Positions 12,618 to 25,964 of a stretch of DNA of 64,000 nt are shown piece after piece; within the stretch, counting starts at the first letter, position 1; every line of letters starts with the position of its first letter. Made by a program: the position numbers and the translations under genes. The stretch is from Rhinolophus ferrumequinum (lineage: Eukaryota > Chordata > Mammalia > Chiroptera > Rhinolophidae), in the NCBI RefSeq assembly GCF_004115265.2, contig NC_046293.1, positions 25,926,173-25,990,172 of the forward strand, written 5' to 3'. Under the pieces are notes generated by a model that saw nothing but the letters and a program-made list of their open reading frames with translations, searched no databases and was not told the origin of the DNA.

Positions 12618-14030
12618 CCTTAGCTGTCATAACTGCAGCTATTACCAGAACAATTAAATAAAGGAAGGCAAATACAACTGCAGCAAGGCACCACGGAGAC
12701 ACTGTCCGGGAGAAAAGAGGGCTGTTATAATAATCAGTGAAAACAAGATTCAGGAGTTGGAAAGAATTTTAGTCAGAATATTCAACCTACTTGTACTGAA
12801 GTCTAAGCCCAGAGAGCAGCATATTGTAAGGAAATATAGCTGTGCATTCTTATTTGTTCTTTACACAGCAGTTTAAGTCACTACGACCAGTTAAAAAATG
12901 TTGGCATAAAAGATGAATTTTGATTCAGAGATTAATCCAGGAATATTTATTGTTACGATTAGTTCATTAAAATATTCAAGCAAAAACAAAAAAGGAATCT
13001 AGAGTTTTAAATGTTTTTTTTTAACCTTTTGTCTTCAAAATCTTGGTTCTTTTTTTCTTCTGAATATTTGAAGAACAACGAACTTTGAGTTCTGAGTATG
13101 TTACACTTTCCTCACAAAGCTCTAGAAAATATATAAGAAAAATGCATGCAACAACTATAATTAATGTATATACATGATGCATAAACATACAATTAAAATC
13201 ATGTTAGAAATAAACAAAAGTTGTCCTATTTTATGTTTATAAGAAAGTTTTACCATTAGGTCAATCATGTAGTTGGTTTGTAAAATGTAGCAAGTTTATT
13301 TTTTAATTCTTAGTTTCTTCATCTATAAAATAGGGATAATAACCATATTCATTCATAGATGTATTGTGGTGATTAAGTTAATATATATAAGTCAATAGCA
13401 TAATGCTTAAAACAATAATCATGCAATAAGTGTTATGTTTGTAGTACTAGTAATAGTAGTAGTGTAGAATAGTAATTAGAAAAATACAATGGCCAATAGC
13501 ATCAGAAGTAACACTAGTTGTGGAAGACAGAGTAGAAATAGAAAAATTATTTTAAATGCCTATCTTTGTTTCTTTCTACAGTTGAATTTAATCTTAATGC
13601 AGGGAGCATGGAAAAAATAATCTAATTCTCATTAGGTAGATAAATTCTCTTGGCAACATATTGCATGTACTCCTTCAGTGTAAGTGAAACAGACTTCACA
13701 GCCGCCAAGTCAATAACATTTCCCCAAATAATATTAAATTTAACCCCATTGTAAATATTTATGCATCAAACAATTATTGCCTGAAATTTAAATCCCCTTC
13801 AACTGGAAAATTTTAAGTTCATTCACAGCGACAAAAGATTTTCAACTCCTCCTCTAAAAGTATCTGTCCATGAACTTTGCTGTTTATAGTATTATTTTCT
13901 CATCAAATAAAGGAATTACTTAGTAATAACAGCAATATCTGATTTTACCTGTATTTGTCTCATCAAAGTCCACCGGCAAAGGATGAAGGTCAGTACAAGG
14001 GCTGGAGAGAGCTGGCGTCTCTGGTTCCAT
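12618..14030 (-). CDS. Probable NK-complex lectin-like receptor, N-terminal two exons only
   Basis: Reading the minus strand, an ATG at 14030-14028 opens an 82-nt coding exon (13949-14030) followed by donor GTAAAATC. The next exon is 12618-12701 (84 nt), with a pyrimidine-rich acceptor ending CCCGGACAG and a strong donor AAGG-GTAAGT. Phases agree. The product so far is 55 residues: a 27-residue acidic cytoplasmic tail (MEPETPALSS...DETNT) with no tyrosine motif, then SPWCLAAVV and a hydrophobic run ending AAVMTAK. A PW-x-L-x-AV start to the membrane exon is typical of NKC receptors such as Ly49 and dectin-1, which suggests a KLR or CLEC gene read away from KLRD1. I found no lectin-domain exons to the left, so they lie outside the window, are too diverged to spot, or are gone. 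It could also be an unrelated small membrane protein. Confidence 0.5.
13305..13435 (+). mobile_element. MIR SINE, 3' half
   Basis: TAGTTTCTTCATCTATAAAATAGGGATAATAACC-like core with a following GTGATTAAGTTAATATAT segment. It lies in the intron of the minus-strand receptor fragment. Confidence 0.65.
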
Positions 14031-15108
14031 AGTTTACATTGCATGGATCAGATGATGAGCAGAGGGTCAGAATGAGACAGGATCAAGGAAGCAGATCTCT
14101 TAATACTGCCACATCAGACAGGATGTTTAAATTTAATATGTAAACTAGTTTCCCACTTAAAATAAAAGGCAATGTAACCTAGCCCTTATACATTAAATTT
14201 GTCTGTCTTCTATGTGTGATGAAACACTTCTTTATTTCCAAAGCTAAACTTTAAAATTATATTAACCATGGTTTCTTTTCTGCCTTGTTATTTTTCTAAA
14301 ACAATGAATAAACGATGAAGACTAAAACATTTTTATCCAAACAAATGATATATTTAAATAAGCTTGGAACAGATAATTTTGTAATTTCTAATTCTTAGAG
14401 ATATTTTTTGTGGTTTTAAATATCCATGCCCATTTTAAATAATTCACACAATATTAGATCATATCCTATAGAAAATTAAAATGACATACAACCCTGTCCC
14501 CTCAACATAACCATTGTTAACATAACTATTTATAACTTTTCCTAATTGTTCATGTGACCAACAGATATTTTCTTTAGAAAAGTAAAAGGAACAATTTAAC
14601 TACCAACAAATTAGATGATGAAATACACTATAATGTATTTTTATAGTGAAACATATTGTCGTTAAATGTAGATGAGAGAGTTCTGCAAGTTTTGATATAA
14701 ATAATTTTCTATGACATATTAAGTGGGAAAAGGATGCACATTATTGCAAAATATCACTTCATATTATATTTGGTAGGAAAAAATGTTGTTACACATGTAC
14801 TTGTAACATAAAACGTGCCTAAACTGCTAGTTTAAGATTGCAACGTAATAATACTTAAGTCACTAATTTGGTAAATTTTTACTTTACATATGTGGTTTTC
14901 TATTTTTTATTACTGTTTTTAATGAACATAATTTATTTTTATCATTAAAAGGGTTAAAGTCTGCATACGTGAAATTTTATCTTTAGTCTAATCCCTGCTG
15001 AGATGTATACACCACAGTGACCACAGGGAGTACTGCCCTTACTTTGATCAATATAAATACTTCAAAGCAAAAGTATATAATTTGAGTGTGTGACCGGAGA
15101 ATGTTCTT
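14031..15108. other. 5' flank of the minus-strand receptor fragment
   Basis: Upstream of the ATG at 14030 (minus strand). It would hold the promoter if the gene is real. No TATA box or other element stands out; AT-rich. Confidence 0.3.
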
Positions 15109-15118
15109 GGGTCTTGTT

Positions 15119-15382
15119 ATTTTTTTATTTTTTTATTTTTTTAAGAATAATCCTGGGGAGCGCCCTTGACGGCACAAACACAAATTAGGAAAATGTTGTT
15201 GTTGTTTTTTCTAAAATTTTACTGGGGAACTGTGTGTTTTTCCAGGACCCATCAGCTTCAAGTCAAGTCATTGTTTTCAATCTAGTTGTGGAGGGCGCAG
15301 CTCAATGGCCCATGTGGGAATCGAACTGGTCACCTTGGTGTTATGAGCATTGCGTTCTAACCAACTGAGTGAATCGCCACCC
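15119..15382 (-). mobile_element. Rhin-type SINE, antisense, short form
   Basis: Reverse complement of the same SINE family: the box-B region reads GGAATCGAACTGG and the head ends near CCACCCGG. The target duplication is GGGTCTTGTT (15109-15118 and 15383-15392). The T-rich run at 15119-15142 is the inverted tail, and about 40 bases after it do not match the family. Confidence 0.8.
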
Positions 15383-15673
15383 GGGTCTTGTTTAGGAAGA
15401 TGGAAAAGATACTAACCAATTTCAGACATTAATAATTTTAGTATACATGCATTAAACTCTAGAGTAAATGCTGAAAGGATGGCAAGAAAGTATAACTTCA
15501 AAAATTGTAGAGAAAAATATAGACAGAGAAAAAATAAATAAATTCAAAAGAAGCAGGAAGGGGGGTGGGGAACTTGAGAATAAGATCAATAGCACAAAAT
15601 TGTGATATTGATTAAAAATAAAATATGTCAATAGTAAATTCACTCTCTAAATGATCCAGTAAAAAGATAAACA

Positions 15674-16160
15674 GGGCCGGCCCGGTGGCTCAGGTGGTTG
15701 GAGCTCCCTGCTCCTAACTCTGAAGGCTGCCAGTTCGATTCCCATATGGGCCAGTGAGATCTCAACCACAAGGTTGCCGGTTCAACTCCTCGAGTCCCGC
15801 AAGGGTTGGTGGGCAGCGCCCTCTGCAACTAAGATTGAACACGGCACCTTAAGCTGAGCTGCCTCATGGATGGCTCAGTTGGTTGGAGCGTGTGCTCTCA
15901 ACCACAAGGTTGCCTGCCGGTTGGACTCCTGCAAGGGATGTTGGGCTGCGCCCCCTGCAACTAGCAAGAGCAATTGGATCTGGAGCTGAGCTGCGCCCTC
16001 CACAACTAAGACTGAAAGGACATCTTGAAGCTGAACGGCACCCTCTACAACTAAGATCGAAAGGACAAATTGACTTGGAAAAAAGTCCTGGAAGTACACA
16101 CTGTTCCCCAATAAAGTCCTGTTCCCCTTCCCCAATAAAATCTTAAAACAAAACAACAAA
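15674..16160 (+). mobile_element. Rhin-type tRNA-derived SINE, composite full copy
   Basis: Begins GGGCCGGCCCGGTGGCTCAG, with a tRNA-like head (GGTTCGATTCCC-type box B) and a second tRNA-like unit starting GATGGCTCAGTTGGTTGG near 15869. A GC-rich body with repeated CAACTAAGA(C/T)(T/C)GAAAGGAC units follows, then an A-rich tail. It is flanked by a perfect 13-bp target duplication AAAAAGATAAACA (15661-15673 and 16161-16173). This sequence type is the lineage marker for a rhinolophoid bat. Confidence 0.88.
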
Positions 16161-16268
16161 AAAAAGATAAACATTATCGCATAGCTTTTTGAAAAAATTT
16201 CAATATTATGTGTTATTTACCAAAGGGACATCTAATCGATAAGGATGTGCAATGGTTGAAATAAAAGC

Positions 16269-18180
16269 TCTTTTGCAATGAGTTTGCTGCCAGAACACAA
16301 GTGTAGTGAAAACCACTGCTAAATCTAACCCAAAATGGGAGAGGAAAAGACTCACGTCAACATCATTGTCATTGGACACGTAGATTCCAGCAAGTCTACC
16401 ATTCCTGGGCATCTGATCTACAAATGTGGTGGGATCGACAAAAGAACCATCGAAAAATTTGAGAAGGAGGCTGCAGAGATGGGAAAGGGCTCCTTCAAGT
16501 CTGCCTGGGTCTTGAATAAACTGAAAGCTGAACATAAGCTTGGTGTCACCATTGATATCTCCCTGTGCAAATTCGAGACCAGCAAGTTTTATATGACCAT
16601 CATTGATGTCCCAGGACACAGAGACTTTATCAAAAATATGATTCCAGGCACATCTCGGGCTGACTGTGCTGTCCTGATTGTTGCTGCTGATGTTGGTGAA
16701 TTTGAAGCAGGTGTCTCTAACAATGGGCAGACCCATGAGCATGCCCTTCTGGCTTACACGCTGAGTGTGAAACAACTAATTATTGGTATTAACAAAGTGG
16801 ATTCCACTGAGCCACCTTACAGCCAGAAGAGATATGAGGAAATTGTTAAGAAAGTCAGTGCCTACAATAAGAAAATTGGCTACAACCTTAACACAGTATC
16901 ATCTGTGCCAATTTTCTGTTTGGAATGGTGACAACATGCTGGAGCCAAGGGCTAACATGCCTTGGTTCAAGTGATGGAAAGTCTCCATAAAGATGGCAGT
17001 GCCAGTGGAACCATGCTGCTTGAAGCCCTGGATTGCTTCCTGTCAACAACTCATCCAACTGACAAGGTTTTTGTGTCTCTCCCTCCAGGATGTCTACAAA
17101 ATTGGTGGTATTGGTACTGTCCCTGTGGGCTGAGTGGAGACTGGTGTTCTCAGACCTGGCATGCGGGTCACCTTTGCTCCAGTCAATATTACAACAAAAG
17201 TAAAGTCTGTTGAATATGCACCATGAAGCTTTGAGTGAGGCTTTTCCTGGGGACAGTATTGCCTTCAATGTCAAGAATGTGTCTGTCAAAGATGTTCGTT
17301 GTGGCAATGTGGCTGGTGACAGCAAAAATGACCCATCAATGAAAGCAACTGGCTTCACGGCTCAGGTGACTATCCTGAACCATCTAGTCCAAATCAGTGC
17401 CAGATACGCACCCATCACAAATCTTACATTGCTTGCAAATTTGCTGAGCTGAAGGAGAACATTGATCATCATTCTGGGGAAATGCTGGAAGATGGCCTGA
17501 AGTTTTGGAAATCTGGTGTTGCTGCGATTATTAATATGGTTCCTGGCAAGTACATGTGTGTTGAGAACTTCTCTGATTAACCTTCTTTGGGCTGTTCTGC
17601 TGTCTGTGACATGAGACAGACAGTTGCTGTGGGTGTCAGCAAAGCAGTGGACAAGAAGGCAGCTGGAGCTGGCAAGGTCACCAAGTCTGCCCGGAAAGCT
17701 CAGAAGGCTAAATGAATATTATTCCCAATACCTGCCACCCCAGTCTTTTTTAATTAAAGTTTATTAAGGTGACAACCCCTTACTCTCAATCAGTGGCGGG
17801 AGAACCGTTTCAGAACTGTTTGTCTCAACTGGCCATTTAAGTTTAATAGTAAAAGTCTGGTTAATGATTGCAAAGCATCATAAAACCTTCAGGAAGAAAG
17901 GACAATGTTTTGTGGACTATTTTTTTTTTTTTTTTTTTTGGTGTGTGGGTGTCTGTATGTGTGTGGGTGTTATTAAGTTATTAGTTTTTAAAATCAGTAC
18001 TTTTAAAAAAATTAGTTTATTGGGGTGACAATGGTTAATAAATTTACAGATGTAACTTTAATAAAGTTTCAGATGTATTACAGAATTGTACACCTGAAAT
18101 CAGTACTTTTTAATGGAAACAACTTGACCAAAAATCTGTCACAGAATTTTGAGACTCATTAAAACCGTTTCATGAGGGAA
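16269..18180 (+). pseudogene. Processed pseudogene of EEF1A1 (translation elongation factor 1-alpha 1)
   Basis: An intronless copy of the EEF1A1 mRNA. It starts in the 5' UTR (TTTTGCAATGAGTTTGC, before the ATG at 16335) and runs to the 3' UTR end near 18180. The first 190 or so codons are open and match the GTP-binding domain: GHVDSSKS (P-loop, second glycine changed to serine), DVPGHRDF and NKVD. After about 16915 the frame shifts and then shifts again several times, and stops interrupt domains 2 and 3. The last codons ([10 protein letters not shown]-like) end near 17715. Two short L1 tails interrupt the 3' UTR (about 17742-17785 and 18005-18096). The poly-A tail has become an (AAAT)n microsatellite. 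Not a working gene. Confidence 0.95.
18005..18096 (-). mobile_element. Tiny 5'-inverted LINE-1 insertion in the EEF1A1 pseudogene
   Basis: About 92 bases: an inverted L1 tail (TTTATTGGGGTGACAATGG) followed by a plus-strand piece of the neighbouring 3' UTR (ACAGAATTGTACACCTGAAA). A perfect 14-bp target duplication AAATCAGTACTTTT flanks it (17991-18004, 18097-18110). Confidence 0.8.
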
Positions 18181-18183
18181 AAA

Positions 18184-18228
<45 letters not shown>

Positions 18229-18275
18229 AATAAATAAATATAGATAGATAGATAGATATAGATATAGATATAGTG
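18181..18275. repeat. (AAAT)n then (GATA)n microsatellite
   Basis: Grown from the poly-A tail of the EEF1A1 pseudogene. Confidence 0.9.
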
Positions 18276-18569
18276 TAATGCAAACACATCAAATTAAAGC
18301 AATCATAGCTCTTAATATCCAACAAAATATACTTTAGTTCAAAATGTAGTATTTAAGGTAGGTTTCTTAATAAAGGTTTCAATTCAACAGTAATGTATCA
18401 CAATTTTAATATAAACTTTTAATATAATTTTGAAATATAGTAAGGACAAATAGTATATATCTATATCTATCTATAATATAATTTATATACATATATAAAG
18501 AGAGAGCATGCAATAAACAAAACACAATCATTTGGGGAAATTTTAACATATCTTTGATACATCTAGCAC

Positions 18570-19493
<924 letters not shown>

Positions 19494-19544
19494 TGAAAAT
19501 CCTAGAACAGGTAAGGATGAAACACTCCTTTGGACTATAGAGAC

Positions 19545-21600
19545 CAAGAAGGACTATATTAGAAGGGTAAGAGGAATGGCTATACTCTGATGACAATAAA
19601 TGTGAAACACTACATTAATAGAATGAAAGCAAAAATCATATGATTATCTCAATAAATGCAGAAAAGGCACTGAACAAAATTCAACATTGGTTCATGATAA
19701 AAGCTCTTAACAAATTAGGTATAGAAGGAACATACTTTAACATAATAAAATCTATATATGACAAGCCCACAGCTAGTATCATACTTAATAGTGAAAGTTT
19801 GAAAGCTTTTTCTCCAAGGTCAAGAACAAGACAAAGACACCTATTTTCACCATTTTAATTTGACATAGTAATGAAAGTCCTAGACAGAGCAAACAGGCAA
19901 GAAAAAACATAAAAGGCATCAGAATTGAAAAGAAAGAAGGAAAATTGTCTCTATTTGCAGATGACATAATTTTATATATAAGAAACCCTAAAGACTCCAC
20001 CAAAACCTGTTAAGTTTACTCAATGAATTCAGTAAAGTTGCAGGATACAAAATTAACATATGAAAATTAGTAGCATTTCTATGCAATGATGATGAATGAC
20101 CTGAAAAAGAAATACAATTCCATTTACAATAGCATCAGAAACAATAAAATACTTAGGAAAAAATTTAACCAAAAGGTGAAAGCTCTTTACTCTGAAAATA
20201 ATATGACATTGATGAAAAAAAATTGAAAAAGGTACAAATACAGGCAAACTTCAGTTTTTTTTTTCTTTCACTTCATAGTAATGCATTTTCATCATTATCT
20301 AGGGAAGACCCTCAACCAGTGAAAAGATTTCTACTTGTTGATTTATAAGGTTAGCGTTTTTTAGTAATAAAGTATTTTTAATGTACTTTAGCTATTGCAC
20401 ACTTAATAAACTACATAGTGTAGTGTATAGTGTAAATATAACTTTTCTATGCACTGGAAATCCAAAAAAAAATTGTGTGACTCTCTTTATTGCAATATGC
20501 ACTTCATTGTGATGGTCTGGAACTGAACCCACAATATCTCTGAGGTATGCCTATAAATGGATAAGAATAATTAATATTGTCCATATTACAAAACCATACT
20601 TTCTGATTTGGAACTATGTTAGAAAGCTATAGCTATCACAACAGTATCGGACTGGCATAAAAACAGACACATAAATCAATGGGACAGAATTGAGAGCCTA
20701 GAAATACATCCTAGCATATATGGTCAACTAATATTAGACAAAAGAGCCATGAAAACTCAATGTGGAAAAGATTGTTTCAATAAATGATGCTTAGAAAATT
20801 GGAAATTCACATGCAAAAAGTAAAAGTAGATTCCTGTTTTACAGTACTCAGAAAAATTAACGAAAAATGGTTTAAAGGCAAATGTAAGACCTGAAAGCAT
20901 AAAAATTTAGAAGAGTTATGTTCCTTGCAGCATTATTTACAATAGCCAAGGCATGAAACTACCTAAATGTCCATGGATGTATGAATGAATAAAGAAAATG
21001 TGGTATATATATTTATTAGATATAGATATAGGTATAGCTATATAGATACAGATGTAGATACACACACACACACACACACACACACAATGTATCACTATGT
21101 ATCCTTAACGAAGAAGGTAATCCTGCCATTTGGGATAACATGGATGAAACTTGAAGGCATTATGCTAGCTGAAATAAATCAGACAGAGTAAGACAAATAC
21201 TGAATGATCTCACGTACACGTGGAATCTTTAAAAACAAATTATAGAAAGAGAGATCAGATTTGTTGCCAGAGGTGGGGTGTGGTGGGTGAAGAAAGTGGG
21301 TGAAGGTGGCCAAAAGGTATAAACATTCACTTAAAAGGTAAATTCTGGGATGTAATGTACAGCACAATGACTACAGTTATCAATATTGTATTGTATATTT
21401 GAAAATTGCTGACAGTAGATCTTAAAAGTCCTCATCACAAGGAGAATAATTTATAACTATGTGAGGTGATGGATGTTAACTTATTTGTGGTGATCATTTT
21501 GCAATATATACATATATCAAATCATTATGTTGTAAACCTTAAATTTATGCTGTGCTATATATAAATTATATCTCAATAAACTGACAACAACAACAAAAAA
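19545..21600 (+). mobile_element. LINE-1, 5'-truncated, interrupted by Tigger1
   Basis: The ORF2 reverse transcriptase part (TCAATAAATGCAGAAAAGGC near 19649) runs to the C-terminus (CAGCATTATTTACAATAGCC near 20929), followed by a 3' UTR and an A-rich end near 21600. Many disruptions. Microsatellites (a GATA-like run at 21020-21056 and (CA)n at 21059-21086) have grown inside ORF2. Confidence 0.85.
20241..20553 (+). mobile_element. Tigger1-type DNA transposon, internally deleted
   Basis: Starts CAGGCAAACTTC and ends GAGGTATGCCTA, an imperfect terminal inverted repeat, between TA duplications. The right part matches Tigger1 (AGCTATTGCACACTTAATA, CCAATATCTC-type end). The transposase region is deleted. 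It sits inside the L1. Confidence 0.8.
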
Positions 21601-23989
21601 TACAAAAAAATAAAATCTTTGGTGATCTTTTTACCCAGAGAGGTGGTGTTAATGCAGCCTATAAATTCACATAAAGCCTGGCTTCAGGGAAGATATTTTA
21701 GAATGAAAATTTTCCTGTCAGTAATCAGAGAGAAGTTGATTTAGTTTAACTTTACCCTTAGTCCTAGAACAGTAGTTAGGGTTGCCACTTTTAGAAAATA
21801 AAAGTCTATTAGAAAGAAGGAAAATTCTTAGTCTCTGTTGACTGGGTGGTCTCATGTTAGAAAATAATGTTAAAAGTAATTGAGCATATGTAAACCTTTA
21901 TAGAAACAGAAGAGTACTTCTCAGTCTTAATTATTTTTAAGAATTTCCCAATATTCAGATTCCCATGTTCCACCACAGAAACTGTGAATCAATAAGTCAT
22001 GTTCCACCACAGAAACTGAATCAATAAGGAGTAAAGGAATCTGTAGCAAGTGCTTATTACTGATTACTCCTTAAGAAAGCTAGGAATAGAGAGAAGAAAA
22101 TTGTCCAAAGTTTCGCATAAAATTGTTAACTTTCATCCTTATTCTGTTGGTGACTTCTATGATACACAATTCTTTGGTTGTCAAATATTAAAAAAAAGTT
22201 GTATAACCTTAGTCTACTTACATAGTTCACACTAATTAAGACATTTTTGTACTCAAGGGCATATTTCTATAACCACCACCTTAGCTCTGTAAATGGTACG
22301 TTGAATCCAGATCGTCAGAAATCAAGCACTCCTCTGCCATGTCCCAGGTCCTTTAGCTGTGACTGAAATGTAGGTTGACTTATCAAAATATGCTTTATAA
22401 AAATATTCAATATTATGCATTTAGATCTTTAACTGATTTTTGCTTACTCTTTCATTTCTCTCTCTCTCTCTCTCTCTCCATACACACACACACACACACA
22501 CACACACGTAATGCCAACTGGAAATATTTTCTGCAACATTTACAATTCTAATTTAAGCAAATTTCTTTCTAGCTATAATAAAACCAAAACCAAATCAAAG
22601 TAAAAAATAGAAAAAATATGTAAATTAAATAATACAAAACTCACATATCTATGCACAACCACAGCAAATGCCTAGTCATTGTGGATTCCTGCACGTGTAA
22701 AAAAAATCTGAATATGCAAATATTCAGAGTCCATTTAACATCAGTGGCTTTCGTTTGATAGACATATTAGTAAATATGCTTGCCCCTCCCAGCAAAAAAT
22801 CGTTTTCTTCATGGAATTCTCTAACACAGAAACCAAATAGAATATTCTCTTTGTTTATAAATTATTGCCTACTAAATCATATATAATAAGGCTCTGTTTG
22901 ATACAGTCACCCATGTCATCATTATACCCAGTTTCATAGAGAAAAGATGCATACTAGATTCAGCTGATGGAGTTGGGCAGTCTTCAGGGTGGGAAAGCAA
23001 AGTTTACAGAATCTCGTAGGTGGAAACCTATGGGCCAATTCAATGCATTACTGTTGTTGCTTCTACATTTGAATGTACTGTAGGACTTGAGGTGTTACAT
23101 GCTTGTACTTCTTCATCCCATCTGTGCCAGAGAATCCTCTAGATCGGAAGAGACCGAAGTAGATCTGTGTAGAGAGACAAACTCCCTGGTATCTGCCATT
23201 ATTGTAGGGCGGGAGGGGGGGAGGTCAAGATTTATAGGGAATGTCTCTACCACCAACATCCAAAGTATTCACCATATAAACAATGCTCTATTAGTTGGAA
23301 AGTCAGAAAAACCTTGGTCTCAACAGCCCTGACTACAGTGGTATTATACCTCAGCCAATGTGCGTGGGGGGTGGGGAGGCTGATTCACCCCCCACCAAAT
23401 TCAGAAATCTGCTTTCCAAGTAAAGTTTCTTGGGACGACATGTACTGATTCACAATACTTAATTTCTTAACTTTAAAAAGTCACACAAACACTGCTGTCT
23501 CTTCACCTCAGATCTCACCTGAAACAGGGAGGCTCAGCGTCTTATCCGGTGTTGGAAAAAGTATTGGGCATTCTACTTGACGGGTTAATCTGCAAATCAT
23601 CATACTCTGAGTGGTTGTTGGTAGAAGTCTGGTAATCTGTAGCATGCTTCCGAACTTTGTGGTTTCATGACCTTAATTGTCCCTTGGAAATATAACTTTC
23701 TGTAACTGATGATTTGGCCGAAGGGAGCCTTTTATCAAAGGAAGCCTCTGTCTGAAGCTGTCCCTTGATATAAATTGGTTGTCTCCCTAACATAGCTACT
23801 TTTTACGTTGTGTTTGAAAAATAGCATTTGCTCTAAATCAAGTTTTCTTGTAAAAATGGGACATAAAAAATGGGACCTTGTGACTCCTCGGCCTGACAAT
23901 TCTATTTTGGGGTGATACAACTTGGATTGAGCAATAACAGTGTGAGAAAGACACGACAAGCTTTCTTCGTCAGATAGAATTGTTCTATT
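21601..23989. other. No gene recognised
   Basis: A near-exact small tandem repeat (CATGTTCCACCACAGAAACTG) occurs at 21964 and 21999. The part after about 23080 may be the outer part of the nearby retroviral relic, but I cannot show it. Confidence 0.4.
22458..22507. repeat. (CT)n(CA)n microsatellite
   Basis: CT run followed by a CA run ending at CACGTAATG. Confidence 0.95.
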
Positions 23990-25165
23990 CAAGAACAGAA
24001 GATAGCCTGCTTGCAGCAGTGTCTTGTCTTTACCTGAAAAAGTATCACCTATCCGTTTTGAAGAAACTTTATCCCCGATTCCATTACCTGAAGAAAAGTG
24101 ATGGCCGCAGTGGGTCTCTAAATACTTAGGTTTGGTTCACTGATAATTTATTTGAAATCTGATACAGATGTGCCTGTTTTGGCAAACTGCCAGCTAGGCA
24201 AAACCTAAGATTTATATGGTCACCACACTCAATTAGCAGAACTCAAAGCCATTCTCATAGCTTCAGCCAGTATTCCTCTGGATAAATCTTGTTATGTTTT
24301 TGCATAGATTTATAGATGGATTGTTGCCACCTATGGTGCCTAGATTTAGAAACCTACCCTGGCAGATGTAAGACCTCCTCCTCTGGGCCACAAACTGTAC
24401 AAATATACATCTACTGATTTGTCTGTGTCTGTCATGTAGATGTGCACATTTTCTGGTGAGAATGATCAGAATCAAGTTGCTGATTGACTCTGCACGCTTG
24501 AATGCTACCACTGCTGCCTGGATCCATCATCATACTGGACATGACAAAAACAGGGACATCAGAGACTGGCATGAAGTATAGGACTCTTTCTGATTCAGAG
24601 GCTACCACCACATGCCAGGCTTGTGACACATACCCAAGTTGATCCTGTTGTTTTCTGGTGGAGGAGACCACAATGCACAGGGCATTTTGCCCCATCCTCT
24701 CCTGGCAAATTAACTACATTGGACATTTGACCTCCTCTTAGAGCAGAAGTGTCCAAACTTTTTTCAACGTTTTTCACCAAGGGCCATATACGGTAAAATA
24801 CACAAACAGCCAGGCCACTCACTCGAGGTGAAGTACGTATTGCCTCACCTGGTTTATTCAAGTAAACTAAATATATTTTTGGAATTTGCTGCGGGCCAAT
24901 TAACAATGGATTGCGAGCCGCAGTTGGCCCGCGGGCCGCAGTTTGGTCACCCCTGGCTTACAGTTATCATCAGTGCTGCCTCACTGCCGCCAGCCCTTTT
25001 CTAGGCAATAGTGTTACTATTCCAGTCTGTTTATCCAACGCTTGTCACACCATTTTGGCCCATGAAAATAATCTGCGTCAACTTTTTAGCTTTCCAGACC
25101 ATTTTCAGCCTGGCAATGGTTTATATTTTATTGTAAAACCACCCCAAATGGCTAGTACTTAAGGT
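23990..25165 (+). mobile_element. Endogenous retrovirus pol relic (RNase H to integrase), broken
   Basis: Remnants of RNase H (WFTDN near 24133, AELKAI near 24235) are followed by the integrase zinc-finger region (CQAC near 24617) and the WQINYIGHL motif near 24704, most like ERV-L/class III pol. A hAT-like element splits it. Heavily degraded with many breaks; no LTR pair recognised, and limits to the left are uncertain. The decay suggests an old insertion. Confidence 0.6.
24744..24955. mobile_element. Nonautonomous hAT-like element
   Basis: 212 bases with terminal inverted repeats CAGAAGTGTCCAAAC and CAGGGGTGACCAAAC (12 of 15 match), flanked by an imperfect 8-bp duplication TCTTAGAG / GCTTACAG. 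It carries a local CpG-rich GCGGGCC stretch that stands out from the AT-rich surroundings. No coding region. Confidence 0.7.
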
Positions 25166-25964
25166 ATTTGATGGATCTCCATAGTTGCCTACAATCCATA
25201 GGTACTAGTATTGTTCAGTTTTGCTATGGCCTCCCCCCAAAATACACAAAAGTAATGTCTGACTCTACCTTTTTCACTTCCTCTTTGTTCATACAATATG
25301 TATAAGAATAATCAGTGAACTAGTGCTGTCTTGATTTCTCTTTATTTTCTGACACTTGCTTCTCTTGCATATCTCATATAGTCTGTGTGTCATGATAACC
25401 ATGGATTTAAAAACCCTTACTACTATTCACAAAATAATTCCTTAGTTTTAAATTATATTCTTCCTAAAATGGCCACTTAAGTATAGAGTTTTTGCTACTG
25501 ATTGCTAAGAATGAGCTGCTTCTTTCAATATGTTGTGCAAATTATGGTTCTTATACTCACTTATTATTCCAGGAATTATTTTTATCATGGTCTAGCTTTC
25601 TGTTTCTCCACTATGAGTGCCTGAATGTGTTTTCTGAAAACTTTCTCATCCCAGCATATTTTATTTTTTAAGAAGTTCAAGATTAAGAAAGATTGTTTTA
25701 TATAAATAGGCAGTGTGTCAGCGGTTCATATATGCATTTACTTGCCTGTTATTTCTGTTCACAAAATATGTCACCTAAAAACACCTGACTGAAAAAAAAA
25801 TCTTTAAGAAATACATATTTTTAAGAAATACATGACTTCAATATTTACATAGTCATATGTGTGACTTGCATCTGTGATTTTTTTATCCTTATCTTGTTTC
25901 TCATTCTCATTACATCAAATATTGTTCCAGCCTCATGTTATTCCACATTGTTATGTGTCTCTGT

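Noticed and set aside
16206-17358. Minus-strand frames of 189 and 156 codons
   Set aside because: Shadows of the EEF1A1 retrocopy on the other strand.
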